From Hallerella sp963660435 (lineage in GTDB: Bacteria; Fibrobacterota; Fibrobacteria; Fibrobacterales; Fibrobacteraceae): a stretch of DNA of 41,120 nucleotides. Below are positions 23,187 to 31,765 of this stretch, piece by piece. Both the position numbers and the translations under genes were made by a program. Each line of letters opens with the position of its first letter. The stretch's first letter is position 1. The stretch is from positions 1-41,120 of the forward strand of contig CAVKYI010000015.1 of NCBI GenBank assembly GCA_963660435.1, written 5' to 3'. The notes under the pieces were generated by a model. It ran no database searches. It saw only the letters and a list, made by a program, of their open reading frames with translations, and had not been told where the DNA came from.

Positions 23187-24354
23187 AGTAGGCTCCGTCG
23201 CTTTTGAAGACGGCCCGGAACGTTTTCGTGACAAGCTGGATGTCCGTCGTGAAGTTCGCATGGCGGATGTACTTGTTGTCGAGCCGCATCCAGTCTTCGA
23301 ATTTGATATCGCTGCGACCGCTGACTTGCCAGAAACAGGTAAGTCCCGGTCTTACGGAAAGGCGCATCTTGTGCCACGGGAGATATTCGCGGACTTCGGA
23401 CGGGAGCGGGGGACGGGGACCGACGACGGACATGTCTCCCCAGAGGATGTTGAACAGCTGGGGAAGCTCGTCGAGGCTGAATTTTCGGAGAATGCGCCCC
23501 ATCGGATAGATGCGCGGGTCGTTCTTCATCTTGAATGTCGGGCCGCTCGATTCGTTGAACTTTTCCAGTTCCTTCTTGCGTTCTTCCGCATCGACATACA
23601 TGCTGCGGAACTTGAACATGGTGAAGAGCTTTCCGTTCTTGCCGACGCGGGTCTGCCTGAAAATGACGGGACCCTTGGGGTCGCTAGCCTTGACAATCGC
23701 CGCGCAGGCGATGAGCAGCGGGGAAAGGAGAACGATTCCGCAGAACGAGGAAACCACGTCGAAAGTACGCTTGACGACTTCCTTGGCGTAGAGCGAGAGC
23801 CTGTGCGTCTGGATGTCGGAATAGAAAAGCCGCTTGAGCGAAAAGAATCCGTTGTTGCGCAGATTGAACTTCTCGATGGACAAATCGAGCTTCTGGTCCT
23901 TTTTTTCCTGGAGACCCGTGTAGAGGGAAACCTGGAATACGGGCTGTCGCAACTTTTTCTTCAGAACATCGACAAGTCCCGCCTTTTTCAGGTTTACGAT
24001 AATCTTTCGACGGATCCTTTCGAGGGAATGGAGGTTGGAATCGATGAGGATGGCGCCTAGTCCGTCGGGATTGTCCATGTAGCCGACGATATCCGTAAAC
24101 TTCGTCTCGGTGAGGATGGTGAGAACGGCGATTTTCCAGGCGCGGATGTAAAGGGACTCGAACTTGCGAAATCCGATGAGGTCGAACCGCCGGGTGATAA
24201 TCCTGAAATAGAGGAAGGGATGCTGGGTCCGGTTTGTCCGAAGGAACTCCTCGCGGAGACGCGCCATGAACAGGTTCGTCGGATAGACGGTATTGCCTAT
24301 GTCTTTCGAGGAAAGCAGTTCCCCTAGCTTGGACTTTGTAAATTCGTCGTTCAC
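23185..24354 (-). CDS. Polyprenyl-phosphate sugar-phosphate transferase with extra N-terminal domain
   Basis: A 389-residue membrane-associated enzyme. Residues 190-389 are a bacterial sugar transferase (monotopic phosphoglycosyl transferase). They comprise a re-entrant hydrophobic segment VVSSFCGIVLLSPLLIACAA, PVIFRQTRVGKNGKLF, MFKFRSM, the catalytic Asp-Glu in KFSLDELPQLFN (D295-E296), MSVVGPRP and RPGLTCFWQVSGRS. It would move a sugar-1-phosphate onto undecaprenyl phosphate to begin a polysaccharide repeat. Instead of the usual multi-span N-terminus, residues 20-150 form a soluble alpha/beta domain. The section KFTDIVGYMDNPDGLGAILI followed by a charged helix recalls a GGDEF domain without its catalytic residues. 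The start is GTG 24354, with a -10-like TATATT six nt upstream and no ribosome-binding site; Met30 is an alternative start. Confidence 0.85.
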   Translation of the reverse strand: MNDEFTKSKLGELLSSKDIGNTVYPTNLFMARLREEFLRTNRTQHPFLYFRIITRRFDLIGFRKFESLYIRAWKIAVLTILTETKFTDIVGYMDNPDGLGAILIDSNLHSLERIRRKIIVNLKKAGLVDVLKKKLRQPVFQVSLYTGLQEKKDQKLDLSIEKFNLRNNGFFSLKRLFYSDIQTHRLSLYAKEVVKRTFDVVSSFCGIVLLSPLLIACAAIVKASDPKGPVIFRQTRVGKNGKLFTMFKFRSMYVDAEERKKELEKFNESSGPTFKMKNDPRIYPMGRILRKFSLDELPQLFNILWGDMSVVGPRPPLPSEVREYLPWHKMRLSVRPGLTCFWQVSGRSDIKFEDWMRLDNKYIRHANFTTDIQLVTKTFRAVFKSDGAY

Positions 24355-24360
24355 ATTCCA

Positions 24361-24371
24361 AATATAGATTT
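24361..24371. promoter_or_regulatory. Overlapping divergent -10 boxes
   Basis: In the 62-bp divergent spacer, the minus strand reads TATATTTG (24366-24359) toward the sugar transferase and the plus strand reads TAGATTTG (24364-24371) toward homoserine dehydrogenase. Both match the TANNTTTG pattern. Confidence 0.4.
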
Positions 24372-24416
24372 GATTTTCTAATTTATAGCCCGAAAAATCT
24401 AACTGGAGACCAAATT

Positions 24417-25706
24417 ATGCGCATTGGACTTATCGGTACAGGAACTATCGGCGGCGGTGTTGTTGAAATTCTGGAAGCGAAGGCGGCAAAGTATCGCGAA
24501 ACGCTAGGACTAGACCTGGAACTAGCCTGCATTTGCGCAAAGGATGAAGGTGAACTCGCTCCCTACAAGGCGAAAGGCTACCGAACGACGACCGATGCGA
24601 TGGAAATGATCGCGGATCCGTCCATCCAGGTGATTGTGGAACTTGCCGGCGGCTACGAGATGCCGCGCAAGTGGATTACCGCGGCGCTTGAACACGGGAA
24701 GAACGCGGTGACGGCGAACAAGGCGATGATTGCGAAATATGGGCACGAACTGTTCCCGCTTGCCGAAAGGAACGGCTGCCACGTCTTGTTCGAGGCGGCT
24801 GTCGGCGGGGGAATCCCCATCATCCGCAGCATCCAGGAAGGCTTTGTCGGAAACGAAGTGGAACACTTGAGCTGCATCATCAACGGAACGTGCAACTACA
24901 TCCTTTCCCGGATGGGGGAAAGCGGCCTCTCGTTCGATGCCGCTCTGAAGGAAGCCCAGGAAAGAGGCTTTGCGGAACGCAATCCGACATTTGACATCGA
25001 AGGAATCGATTCGGCGCACAAGACGGCGATTCTCGCGAGCCTTTGCAGCGGAAAGTATGTCGATTTCGAGAAAATCCACGTGACGGGCGTGTCGAAGATT
25101 ACCGCGGAAGACATCGCGAACGCGAAGGAGCTCGGCTACAAGATCAAGCTGCTCGGCATCTATGGCCGCGGAGAAAACGGCTCTGTCGATGCCCGCGTAC
25201 ATCCCTGCCTTGTTCCTTGCGGGCACTTGCTCGCCAACGTCGATGGCGTATTGAACGCCGTGTATCTCCAGTGCGACAATCTGGGCCAGACCCTCCAGAC
25301 GGGTGCCGGCGCGGGAAGGCTCCCGACAGCGAGCGCCGTCGTCGCGGACCTCGTTTCGCTTGCTCGTTCTAGCGACATCGGTTCCCGGAAGCCGCTTCCG
25401 ATGGGATGGTTCAACAAGGAAAACGCTGCGGAACTTACGCCTATCGAGGAAACGTATTCGCGCTACTATCTTCGCTTTACGACAAAGGATTCCTGCGGAG
25501 TTCTAGCCTCCATTACGGGAATCTTCAGCCAGAACGGCATTTCGATCGAATCCATCATCCAGAAGAACGTCGATGATCCGGGCAAGGTGAGCATTGTCGT
25601 CGTCTCGGAGCGTACCCGCGAATGCAAGATCCTCGCCGCTCTCGAAGCGATCGATTCCCTTTCGGCTGTCGCGGAAAAGAGCCAGATGATCCGGTTCCTC
25701 AAGTAG
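24417..25706 (+). CDS. hom: Homoserine dehydrogenase
   Basis: A 429-residue enzyme that reduces aspartate semialdehyde to homoserine, the branch point to threonine and methionine. The N-terminal NAD(P)-binding motif is GLIGTGTIGGGVVEIL. The catalytic domain contains GGGIPIIRSIQEG, INGTCNYILSRM and the FDIEGIDSAHKTAILA stretch with the catalytic Asp/Lys. The C-terminal ~80 residues are an ACT domain (SCGVLASITGIFSQNGISIE), which usually senses threonine. It is monofunctional, with no aspartokinase fusion. ATG 24417 follows GGAG. The next gene starts 6 nt after the stop, so hom heads a run with a glycosyl transferase, nadC and coaX. Confidence 0.96.
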   Translation: MRIGLIGTGTIGGGVVEILEAKAAKYRETLGLDLELACICAKDEGELAPYKAKGYRTTTDAMEMIADPSIQVIVELAGGYEMPRKWITAALEHGKNAVTANKAMIAKYGHELFPLAERNGCHVLFEAAVGGGIPIIRSIQEGFVGNEVEHLSCIINGTCNYILSRMGESGLSFDAALKEAQERGFAERNPTFDIEGIDSAHKTAILASLCSGKYVDFEKIHVTGVSKITAEDIANAKELGYKIKLLGIYGRGENGSVDARVHPCLVPCGHLLANVDGVLNAVYLQCDNLGQTLQTGAGAGRLPTASAVVADLVSLARSSDIGSRKPLPMGWFNKENAAELTPIEETYSRYYLRFTTKDSCGVLASITGIFSQNGISIESIIQKNVDDPGKVSIVVVSERTRECKILAALEAIDSLSAVAEKSQMIRFLK

Positions 25707-25712
25707 GCTTCC

Positions 25713-27164
25713 ATGTTCCGCGGAAACAAGCTCGAACTGTTGCTGCACATTGTCTTCGACTACCTGGCGTTGTCGATCTGCTTTGGCCTTGCGTTCTGGG
25801 TGCAGTTCCACAGCGGGTGGATTCCGGACAAGTTCGCTCCGACGAAGCTGATTTCGGAATATACCCGCGCGGGATTCTTCCTGAATCTCGGCTGGTGCGC
25901 GCTATTTGCCGTGACGGGGCTTTACCGCTCCTGGCTTCTGCTTTCTCGGACCTTGCAGGTGCTGCATGTCTTGCGAGCCGTTCTTGTCGGAATCGGCGCG
26001 ATCCTGCTCGGACTTTTCGGTTCGGAATTCATCGGTCGGCTGGTTACGGGTGCGCCTCTTTTTGGAAACTACGTCTATGGTTCGCGTTTCAAGTGGATTC
26101 TCGTTTACGGTGTCGGGGTCTTTCTTTCCGTCGGAGGCTTCCGAATGCTCGTCGCCGCCTTCTTGCGGTCCATGCTGCGCAAGGGTTTCGGGGCGAACAG
26201 GCTGCTCGTGCTGGGCGCGACGGCTGCCGGGAGAAAGGTCGCCGAGGCTTTCGCGAAGGCTCCGGAACGCGGGCAGAAAGTCGTCGGCTTTTTGGACGAG
26301 CATTACCAGGTGATGGAACATTCCTTTGCCGGATTTCCCGTTCTCGGAAAGTATTCCGACTTGGCAAGCATCGTGAAGAAAAACAGAATTTCGGGAATCG
26401 TCATTTCGCACGACAGTTCGTCTCTCCAGGAAATTACGCGCGTCCTGGCCTGGGCCTGCGACTTGCCTCTCCACATCTACGTGATTCCCGGGCTTTACAA
26501 TGTCATCAGCGGGCATTACAGGACGAACCTTGTCCACGGCTTCGAATTGCAGGAACTCTTCGCCTTCAACATGCCGCCATGGCAGGTTCGCGTCAAGCGG
26601 ATCCTTGACATCGTCGTGGCGTCGATTCTCCTTCTCTGCTCGCTTCCGGTGACTCTTCTCGCGGCCCTTGCGGTGAAGCTCGATTCCAAGGGGCCCGTCT
26701 TCTATTCGCAGGAACGCATCGGGCTTTACGGCAAGCGCTTCATGGTCCACAAGTTCCGCACGATGTTTACGGACGCGGAAAAGAACGGGGCGCAGTGGGC
26801 GACGAAAAACGACCCGCGCATTACTCGGGTGGGACGTTTTCTGCGCAAGACGCGAATCGACGAACTGCCTCAGCTTCTGTGTGTCCTGAAAGGCGACATG
26901 AGCATGGTGGGACCGCGTCCCGAACGCGCCGTGTTTATCGAAAAGCTGCGCGAGCAGATTCCGTTCTATATCGGTCGGCTCAAGATGAAACCGGGACTTA
27001 CCGGCTGGGCGCAGGTCCGCTACCATTACGACACAAGCCTCGAAGACGTCCAGAAAAAGCTCGAGTACGACATGTACTATTACGAAAACATGTCGCTCCT
27101 GCTCGATCTGCAGATTCTGTTTCGAACGGTCTATGTCGTGCTCACAGGAAAAGGAGCCCAATGA
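25713..27164 (+). CDS. Exopolysaccharide polyprenyl glycosylphosphotransferase (WbaP/WcaJ-like)
   Basis: A 483-residue membrane enzyme with the classic large architecture. Four or five N-terminal transmembrane segments span about residues 8-150. A Rossmann-like CoA-binding_3 domain follows (about 160-270; LLVLGATAAGRKVAEAF). The C-terminal sugar transferase domain (about 288-483) includes GPVFYSQERIGLYGKRF, KFRTM, the catalytic TRIDELPQLLCV, SMVGPRPE and KPGLTGWAQVRYHYDTS. It transfers a sugar-1-phosphate to undecaprenyl phosphate for capsule, exopolysaccharide or O-antigen synthesis. ATG 25713 has only a weak ribosome-binding site, but lies 6 nt after hom and is probably coupled. It is the second such enzyme within 4 kb, and there are no other glycosyltransferases alongside. 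Confidence 0.93.
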   Translation: MFRGNKLELLLHIVFDYLALSICFGLAFWVQFHSGWIPDKFAPTKLISEYTRAGFFLNLGWCALFAVTGLYRSWLLLSRTLQVLHVLRAVLVGIGAILLGLFGSEFIGRLVTGAPLFGNYVYGSRFKWILVYGVGVFLSVGGFRMLVAAFLRSMLRKGFGANRLLVLGATAAGRKVAEAFAKAPERGQKVVGFLDEHYQVMEHSFAGFPVLGKYSDLASIVKKNRISGIVISHDSSSLQEITRVLAWACDLPLHIYVIPGLYNVISGHYRTNLVHGFELQELFAFNMPPWQVRVKRILDIVVASILLLCSLPVTLLAALAVKLDSKGPVFYSQERIGLYGKRFMVHKFRTMFTDAEKNGAQWATKNDPRITRVGRFLRKTRIDELPQLLCVLKGDMSMVGPRPERAVFIEKLREQIPFYIGRLKMKPGLTGWAQVRYHYDTSLEDVQKKLEYDMYYYENMSLLLDLQILFRTVYVVLTGKGAQ

Positions 27165-28027
27165 TGTATGGTGACAATTCCACGCCGGTGTTTCCGGTAG
27201 AAGACGCTTTGACCTTGATCCGCCTTGCGCTCGAGGAAGACGTTCGCACGGGCGACGTGACGAGCCTCTGGACGATTCCGGAAAACCAGAAGGAACATGC
27301 GCGCCTTGTCGCGAAGGAGGACGGCGTCCTTGCCGGGCTTCCGATTATCGACCTGGTCTTTCGGGAACTCGAGGCGAACGTAAAGGTGAAGCTTTACAGG
27401 CAAGACGGCGACGCGGTGAAAATCGGAGACCTGATTGCCGAACTGGACGGGACGACGCGGGATCTTCTGACGGGAGAGCGTACATTCCTGAACTTTATCC
27501 AGCAGCTTTCCGGCGTGGCGACCGTTACCCACAGGTTCCAGGAAGTCCTGAAGGCGGGCCGCACGAAGGTTCTCGATACCCGAAAGACGATTCCCGGATT
27601 CCGTACGCTTCAAAAATACGCGGTTCGCGTGGGCGGAGGCAGCAATCATCGGATGGGGCTTTTCGACATGGTTCTCGTAAAGGACAACCACATCGCGGCC
27701 TGTGGCGGAGTTCTCGAAGCGCTCGCCGTCGTCAAGAAACATAACGATCGGAACCTGATGGTCGAAATGGAAGTCGAAAATCTCGACGAGCTGAAAAAGC
27801 TCCTGAACAAGGGAGTCGATGTCATCATGCTCGACAACATGTCGAACGCGATGATGGAGGAGGCTCTGAAGATAATTCGGGAAAGCGGCGACAGGGTCCT
27901 GGTAGAAGGATCTGGCAACATGACGCTCGAACGGGCGAAGGAAATCGCGACGCTCGGACTTGACTACATTTCGGTCGGCGCCCTGACGCACAGCGTCAAG
28001 GCTCTGGACATTTCGATGAGAATCTGA
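27164..28027 (+). CDS. nadC: Quinolinate phosphoribosyltransferase (decarboxylating)
   Basis: A 287-residue enzyme that makes nicotinate mononucleotide from quinolinate and PRPP in NAD synthesis. Motifs seen: LEEDVRTGDVTS, LTGERTFLNFIQQLSGVAT, LDTRKTIPGFRTLQKYAVR, GGGSNHRMGLFDMVLVKDNH, and the C-terminal EGSGNMTLERAKEIATLGLDYIS. Two adjacent ATGs (27161, 27164) are possible. The second has the better 7-nt spacing from AGGAG (27152-27156) and its A overlaps the previous TGA. Longer upstream frames lie wholly within the transferase gene. It overlaps coaX by one base (TGATG), so both are in one operon of cofactor genes. Confidence 0.95.
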   Translation: MYGDNSTPVFPVEDALTLIRLALEEDVRTGDVTSLWTIPENQKEHARLVAKEDGVLAGLPIIDLVFRELEANVKVKLYRQDGDAVKIGDLIAELDGTTRDLLTGERTFLNFIQQLSGVATVTHRFQEVLKAGRTKVLDTRKTIPGFRTLQKYAVRVGGGSNHRMGLFDMVLVKDNHIAACGGVLEALAVVKKHNDRNLMVEMEVENLDELKKLLNKGVDVIMLDNMSNAMMEEALKIIRESGDRVLVEGSGNMTLERAKEIATLGLDYISVGALTHSVKALDISMRI

Positions 28028-28884
28028 TGCGCAGTTCTCGGAAAATTTCGGCCAAGGGAAGATCTTCGCGCGGACGGGAACCTTTCACGTTCGCGGTCGA
28101 TGTGGGAAACTCTCATACGGTTCTCGGCATTTTCAAGGGTGACAAGGTAATCGATCACTGGCGTCTCACGACGCGCAAGGAAACGACGTCCGACGAGCTG
28201 ATGAACCGGGTCAGCGGACTTATCCGCTTTTCGAAAGTTCCAATCGAATCCATTACGCACGTTGGACTTTCGACTGTCGTTCCGGTGCTCGAGCGGACAT
28301 GGGTCAAGGCCTTGCAGACTTTCATCAAGCGGCCTGTCCAGGTCGTCAGTTCCAAGAACTGCCTGGACTGCCCGATTGCCTACCCGAATCCCGGATCGCT
28401 CGGCGCAGACCGCCTCTGCAATGTCATCGCTCTCAGGGAACGGGGATTTTCGGACGCTATCGTCATCGACATGGGAACCGCGACAACCTTTGACGTGATG
28501 AAGGACGGAGGATTTGCCGGCGGAATCATCATCCCGGGGATAAGCGCAAGTCTCGACGTCTTGACCGAAAAGGCGGCGCGTCTTCTTCCCGTGAGCATCA
28601 AGTGGCCGGAAAAGCTGATTGCGAACAATACGGACGACGCCATTCGCGCGGGACTCCTGTTCGGCTTCATGGCGGAACTCGAAACGCTTGTGGAAAAGAT
28701 AAGGAAGGAAATGGGGAAAAGGCGCGTGCCTGTCCTTGCGACGGGAGGCTGGGGCAGGACCATCGTGGGCCATACGGACATTATCGACACGTACGATCCC
28801 TATCTGACGCTTGACGGCGTTCGCCTGGTCGCTCTCCGCGGCAACCTGGCTGCCGAAACGGTCGATAGGGATTTGGAAGAGTGA
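28027..28884 (+). CDS. coaX: Type III pantothenate kinase
   Basis: A 285-residue ATP-dependent kinase for the first step of coenzyme A synthesis. Motifs: the N-terminal phosphate site AVDVGNSHTVLGIF (Asp25), YPNPGSLGADRLCNVIAL, VIDMGTATTFDVM (Asp148), GGIIIPGISASLDVL and ATGGWGRTIV near the end. The first ~19 residues (basic, SRKISAKGRSSRGRE) precede the normal family start. ATG 28027 overlaps the nadC stop and is the only ATG nearby, so I keep it, but the short tail is unusual. Last gene of the hom-coaX run; a promoter for the next gene follows. Confidence 0.93.
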   Translation: MRSSRKISAKGRSSRGREPFTFAVDVGNSHTVLGIFKGDKVIDHWRLTTRKETTSDELMNRVSGLIRFSKVPIESITHVGLSTVVPVLERTWVKALQTFIKRPVQVVSSKNCLDCPIAYPNPGSLGADRLCNVIALRERGFSDAIVIDMGTATTFDVMKDGGFAGGIIIPGISASLDVLTEKAARLLPVSIKWPEKLIANNTDDAIRAGLLFGFMAELETLVEKIRKEMGKRRVPVLATGGWGRTIVGHTDIIDTYDPYLTLDGVRLVALRGNLAAETVDRDLEE

Positions 28885-28901
28885 ATTTTTTCTCGCCGAC
28901 C

Positions 28902-28930
28902 TTGACGAATGTAAATAAATTTTTATCTTG
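28902..28930 (+). promoter_or_regulatory. Promoter of the outer-membrane protein gene
   Basis: TTGACG (28902-28907), a 16-bp spacer, and TATCTTG (28924-28930). This is the best-formed promoter in the window and supports TATNTT as the local -10 consensus. Confidence 0.6.
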
Positions 28931-28963
28931 CGGGCTGGATTTTTTTACAGCAAGGAGACAAAC

Positions 28964-29695
28964 ATGTTCAAGAAAATCGCACTGGCTATGGCTGTCGTCG
29001 CATCGAGCAGCTTTGCTACATACACATACTTCTCCGTTGGCAATGCCGGAACGGGACAGGTCGAAGTCGGATTCGCCCACACCTGGGGCGAAAACGACTA
29101 TTCGGTTAACAACATCTTCGTCAAGGGCGAATATGTGGTGATGCCTAACCTCGAACTTTCCTTGATGGGCCTCGGATACCAGTTTGATGACGACAACAGC
29201 GGTTTCAATGCCATGACGGTCGGCGCCCGCTACCAGTTCATGCCGTTCCTCATCGGCGCTCTCGATGTCGAAATTCCGCTGAGTTCGGACGATATTGTCG
29301 GCAGTTACGATCCGTTTGGACTGTTTGTCGCCGTCCAATACACGCAGGAATTCATCCCGAACCTCGTTCTCGGATCCGAAGCCGGCGTGGAATACAAGTT
29401 CGAAGACGACGATACGGACGAAGGCCTTCTGCTGAAGGTCCAGGCCGAACTCGACTACACGATCGCTTCCCTCGGACTCACCCCGTGGGTCGGTCTCGAA
29501 TTCGACTACCGCCTGACGGATACGGAATTCGATTCTCACAGCTCGGACGATTCGGGCGACAACAGCATCTCGTTCTGGGTCGGCGGAAGCTACAGCATCA
29601 ACCAGATGTTCGCGGTCAAGGCGAACTTCATCCTCACCCGCGGCGACTTTGGCGACAGCGAAACCGTCAACGCGGCGCTCGACATCAATTTCTAG
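28964..29695 (+). CDS. Outer-membrane beta-barrel protein
   Basis: A 243-residue protein with a signal peptide (FKKIALAMAVVASSSFA, cleavage near residue 19). The rest is alternating amphipathic strands with aromatic belts (FMPFLIGALDVEIPL, LFVAVQYTQEF, GVEYKF, LGLTPWVGLEFDYRL, ISFWVGGSYSINQMFAVKANF) and acidic loops (DDDNSG, EDDDTDEG). It ends NAALDINF with a terminal Phe, as is usual for outer-membrane barrels inserted by the BAM machinery. About 10-12 strands are likely. The function is not known: a small porin or structural protein. ATG 28964 follows AAGGAG. It has its own promoter and a clear terminator, so it is a single-gene unit. Confidence 0.8.
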   Translation: MFKKIALAMAVVASSSFATYTYFSVGNAGTGQVEVGFAHTWGENDYSVNNIFVKGEYVVMPNLELSLMGLGYQFDDDNSGFNAMTVGARYQFMPFLIGALDVEIPLSSDDIVGSYDPFGLFVAVQYTQEFIPNLVLGSEAGVEYKFEDDDTDEGLLLKVQAELDYTIASLGLTPWVGLEFDYRLTDTEFDSHSSDDSGDNSISFWVGGSYSINQMFAVKANFILTRGDFGDSETVNAALDINF

Positions 29696-29722
29696 ACCTC
29701 GAAATCTCGCATTTGCAGAAAG

Positions 29723-29750
29723 GGTCCGCTTCGATGGCGGGCCTTTTTTT
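29723..29750 (+). terminator. Rho-independent terminator after the barrel gene
   Basis: GGTCCGC (29723-29729) pairs with GCGGGCC (29737-29743) through one G-T pair around a TTCGATG loop, followed by seven T. Confidence 0.85.
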
Positions 29751-29782
29751 CTATTCTATGCCAAGATAAAAGCGGAGATTCT

Positions 29783-30715
29783 ATGCGTTGCTTGGTTACC
29801 GGCGGTGCCGGATTCTTGGGAAGTCATCTGTGCGACCGCCTGCTCGCGGACGGGCACGAGGTCATATGCCTCGACAATTTCTTCACGGGGCGCCGGGTAA
29901 ACGTGGAGCATTTGCGTAAAAACCCGAACTTCGAACTGGTCCGCCACGATGTCACGGAACCGATTCTTCTCGAAGTCGATCGCATCTTCAATCTGGCGTG
30001 TCCGGCGAGCCCCATCCATTACCAGTTCAACCCGGTGAAGACCATCAAGACGAGCGTCATGGGCGCAATCAACATGCTGGGTCTTGCAAAGCGCGTCCAC
30101 GCGAGGATTCTGCAGGCTTCGACGAGCGAAGTGTATGGCGATCCGGACGTGCATCCGCAAACGGAGGATTACTGGGGAAACGTAAACCCGATAGGCATTC
30201 GCAGCTGCTATGACGAGGGAAAGCGGGTCGCGGAAACGCTCTTCATGGACTATCACCGCCAGAACCATGTCGATATCCGGATAGTCCGGATTTTCAACAC
30301 CTACGGTCCGCGGATGCTTTCGAACGATGGACGCGTGGTAAGCAATTTCATCGTGCAGGCGCTCAAGGGCGAGGACATCACCATTTACGGCTCGGGCGAA
30401 CAGACGCGCAGCTTCTGCTACGTTTCGGATCTTGTCGAGGCGCTTGTCCGCATGATGGACCAGGATGACTGTATCGGGCCGGTAAATATCGGAAACCCGC
30501 ATGAATTTACCATGCTCGAACTGGCGAAAAAGGTCATCGCGCTGACGCACAGCGAAAGCGGAATTTCGTTCTTGAGCCTTCCCGGAGACGATCCCAGGAA
30601 GCGGAAACCCGACATTTCCCGGGCGAAAATGGCGCTTTCCGGCTGGGAACCTTCGGTCGAGCTGGAAGAAGGCCTCGAAAAAACAATCGCCTATTTTAAA
30701 TCCGCCCTGAAATAA
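29783..30715 (+). CDS. UDP-glucuronate decarboxylase (UDP-xylose synthase-like)
   Basis: A 310-residue extended SDR enzyme. The Rossmann motif VTGGAGFLGSHLCDRL is followed by LDNFFTGRRVNVEHL, the family-typical LACPASPIHYQFNPVKTIK, the catalytic SCYDEGKR (Y143, K147), RIFNTYGPRM and YGSGEQTRSFCYVSDLVEAL. These features point to UDP-glucuronate decarboxylase, giving UDP-xylose for surface glycans, rather than an epimerase. ATG 29783 has the normal N-terminus; upstream GGAG is present. Functionally it fits the two sugar-phosphate transferases located 3-6 kb upstream, though it is in a separate transcript after the terminator at 29723. Confidence 0.9.
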   Translation: MRCLVTGGAGFLGSHLCDRLLADGHEVICLDNFFTGRRVNVEHLRKNPNFELVRHDVTEPILLEVDRIFNLACPASPIHYQFNPVKTIKTSVMGAINMLGLAKRVHARILQASTSEVYGDPDVHPQTEDYWGNVNPIGIRSCYDEGKRVAETLFMDYHRQNHVDIRIVRIFNTYGPRMLSNDGRVVSNFIVQALKGEDITIYGSGEQTRSFCYVSDLVEALVRMMDQDDCIGPVNIGNPHEFTMLELAKKVIALTHSESGISFLSLPGDDPRKRKPDISRAKMALSGWEPSVELEEGLEKTIAYFKSALK

Positions 30716-30760
30716 ATTTTATAGATTGAAAAAGAACTTTAACCGTTTGAGGTACTACCC

Positions 30761-31750
30761 ATGACCATGATTGTCGGCGCCGCTATCCTGGTGGCGATTA
30801 TTGTCGCGATTATCCTTCTCGCGTTCATCGCAAAGTTTTTCAGCCTCTGGCTCCAGGCGCTCTTCTCCAAGGCGGGAGTGAGCATGTTCCAGCTGATCGG
30901 GATGAGGCTTCGCAAGGTGCCGCCCAAGGTCATCGTGGATTCCCGGATTCTCAGCTGCAAGGCGGGTATGCCTGTCGATACGAATCTTCTCGAAGCGCAC
31001 TTTATGTCGGGCGGAAACGTTATTCGCGTCGTCCAGGCGCTGATTGCGGCGAACAAGGCGAACATCAAGCTGGATTTTAAACAGGCCGCGGCGATTGACC
31101 TTGCCGGTCGAAACGTCCTCGAAGCGGTCCAGATGTCCGTGAACCCGAAGGTAATCGAAACCCCGCGCGTAAGCGCTGTCGCTCTCGACGGTATCCAGCT
31201 GCACGCGGTGACCCGCATCACGGTCCGCGCGAGCATCCAGAAGCTCGTCGGCGGCGCCGGCGAGGAAACGGTCGTCGCCCGTGTCGGCGAGGGAATCGTC
31301 TCTTCGATCGGAAGCGCCAAGAGCCACAAGGATGTTCTGGAAAATCCGAACATGATTTCGAAAAAGGTTCTCGCCTCGGGACTCGACGCCGGAACCGCGT
31401 TTGAAATCCTTTCGATCGACATTGCCGATGTCGATGTCGGACAGAACATCGGGGCGATTCTTGAAACGGACCGTGCGGAAGCGGACAAGAAAATCGCCCA
31501 GGCGAAAGCGGAAGAACGCCGCGCGATGGCTTTTGCCGCCGAACAGGAAATGAAGGCGAAGGTCATGGAAATGCGCGCGAAGCTCGTGGAAAGCGAAGCG
31601 CAGGTCCCGATGGCGATGGCGGACGCTCTCCGTTCCGGGCATCTCGGCGTGATGGACTATTACAACATGAAGAACATCCAGGCCGATACGCAGATGCGCA
31701 CACAGCTCGGACTCGGTGAAAATCAAGAACCGCACCAACCGAACGTCTAA
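30761..31750 (+). CDS. floA: Flotillin-like protein FloA (UPF0365)
   Basis: A 329-residue membrane-microdomain scaffold. One N-terminal hydrophobic segment (AAILVAIIVAIILLAFIA) is followed by the conserved body: GMRLRKVPPKVIVDSRI, IDLAGRNVLEAVQMSVNPKV, ITVRASIQKLVGGAGEETVV and RVGEGIVSSIGSA. A helical C-terminal region carries VESEAQVPMAMADALRSG. The length is typical. ATG 30761 follows GAGGT. A TATAGATTG sequence at the end of the preceding gene may be its -10 region. In other bacteria FloA organises membrane signalling and secretion complexes. The next gene begins 15 nt after the stop and is probably co-transcribed. Confidence 0.95.
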   Translation: MTMIVGAAILVAIIVAIILLAFIAKFFSLWLQALFSKAGVSMFQLIGMRLRKVPPKVIVDSRILSCKAGMPVDTNLLEAHFMSGGNVIRVVQALIAANKANIKLDFKQAAAIDLAGRNVLEAVQMSVNPKVIETPRVSAVALDGIQLHAVTRITVRASIQKLVGGAGEETVVARVGEGIVSSIGSAKSHKDVLENPNMISKKVLASGLDAGTAFEILSIDIADVDVGQNIGAILETDRAEADKKIAQAKAEERRAMAFAAEQEMKAKVMEMRAKLVESEAQVPMAMADALRSGHLGVMDYYNMKNIQADTQMRTQLGLGENQEPHQPNV

Positions 31751-31765
31751 TCCACGGCGGTCCTT

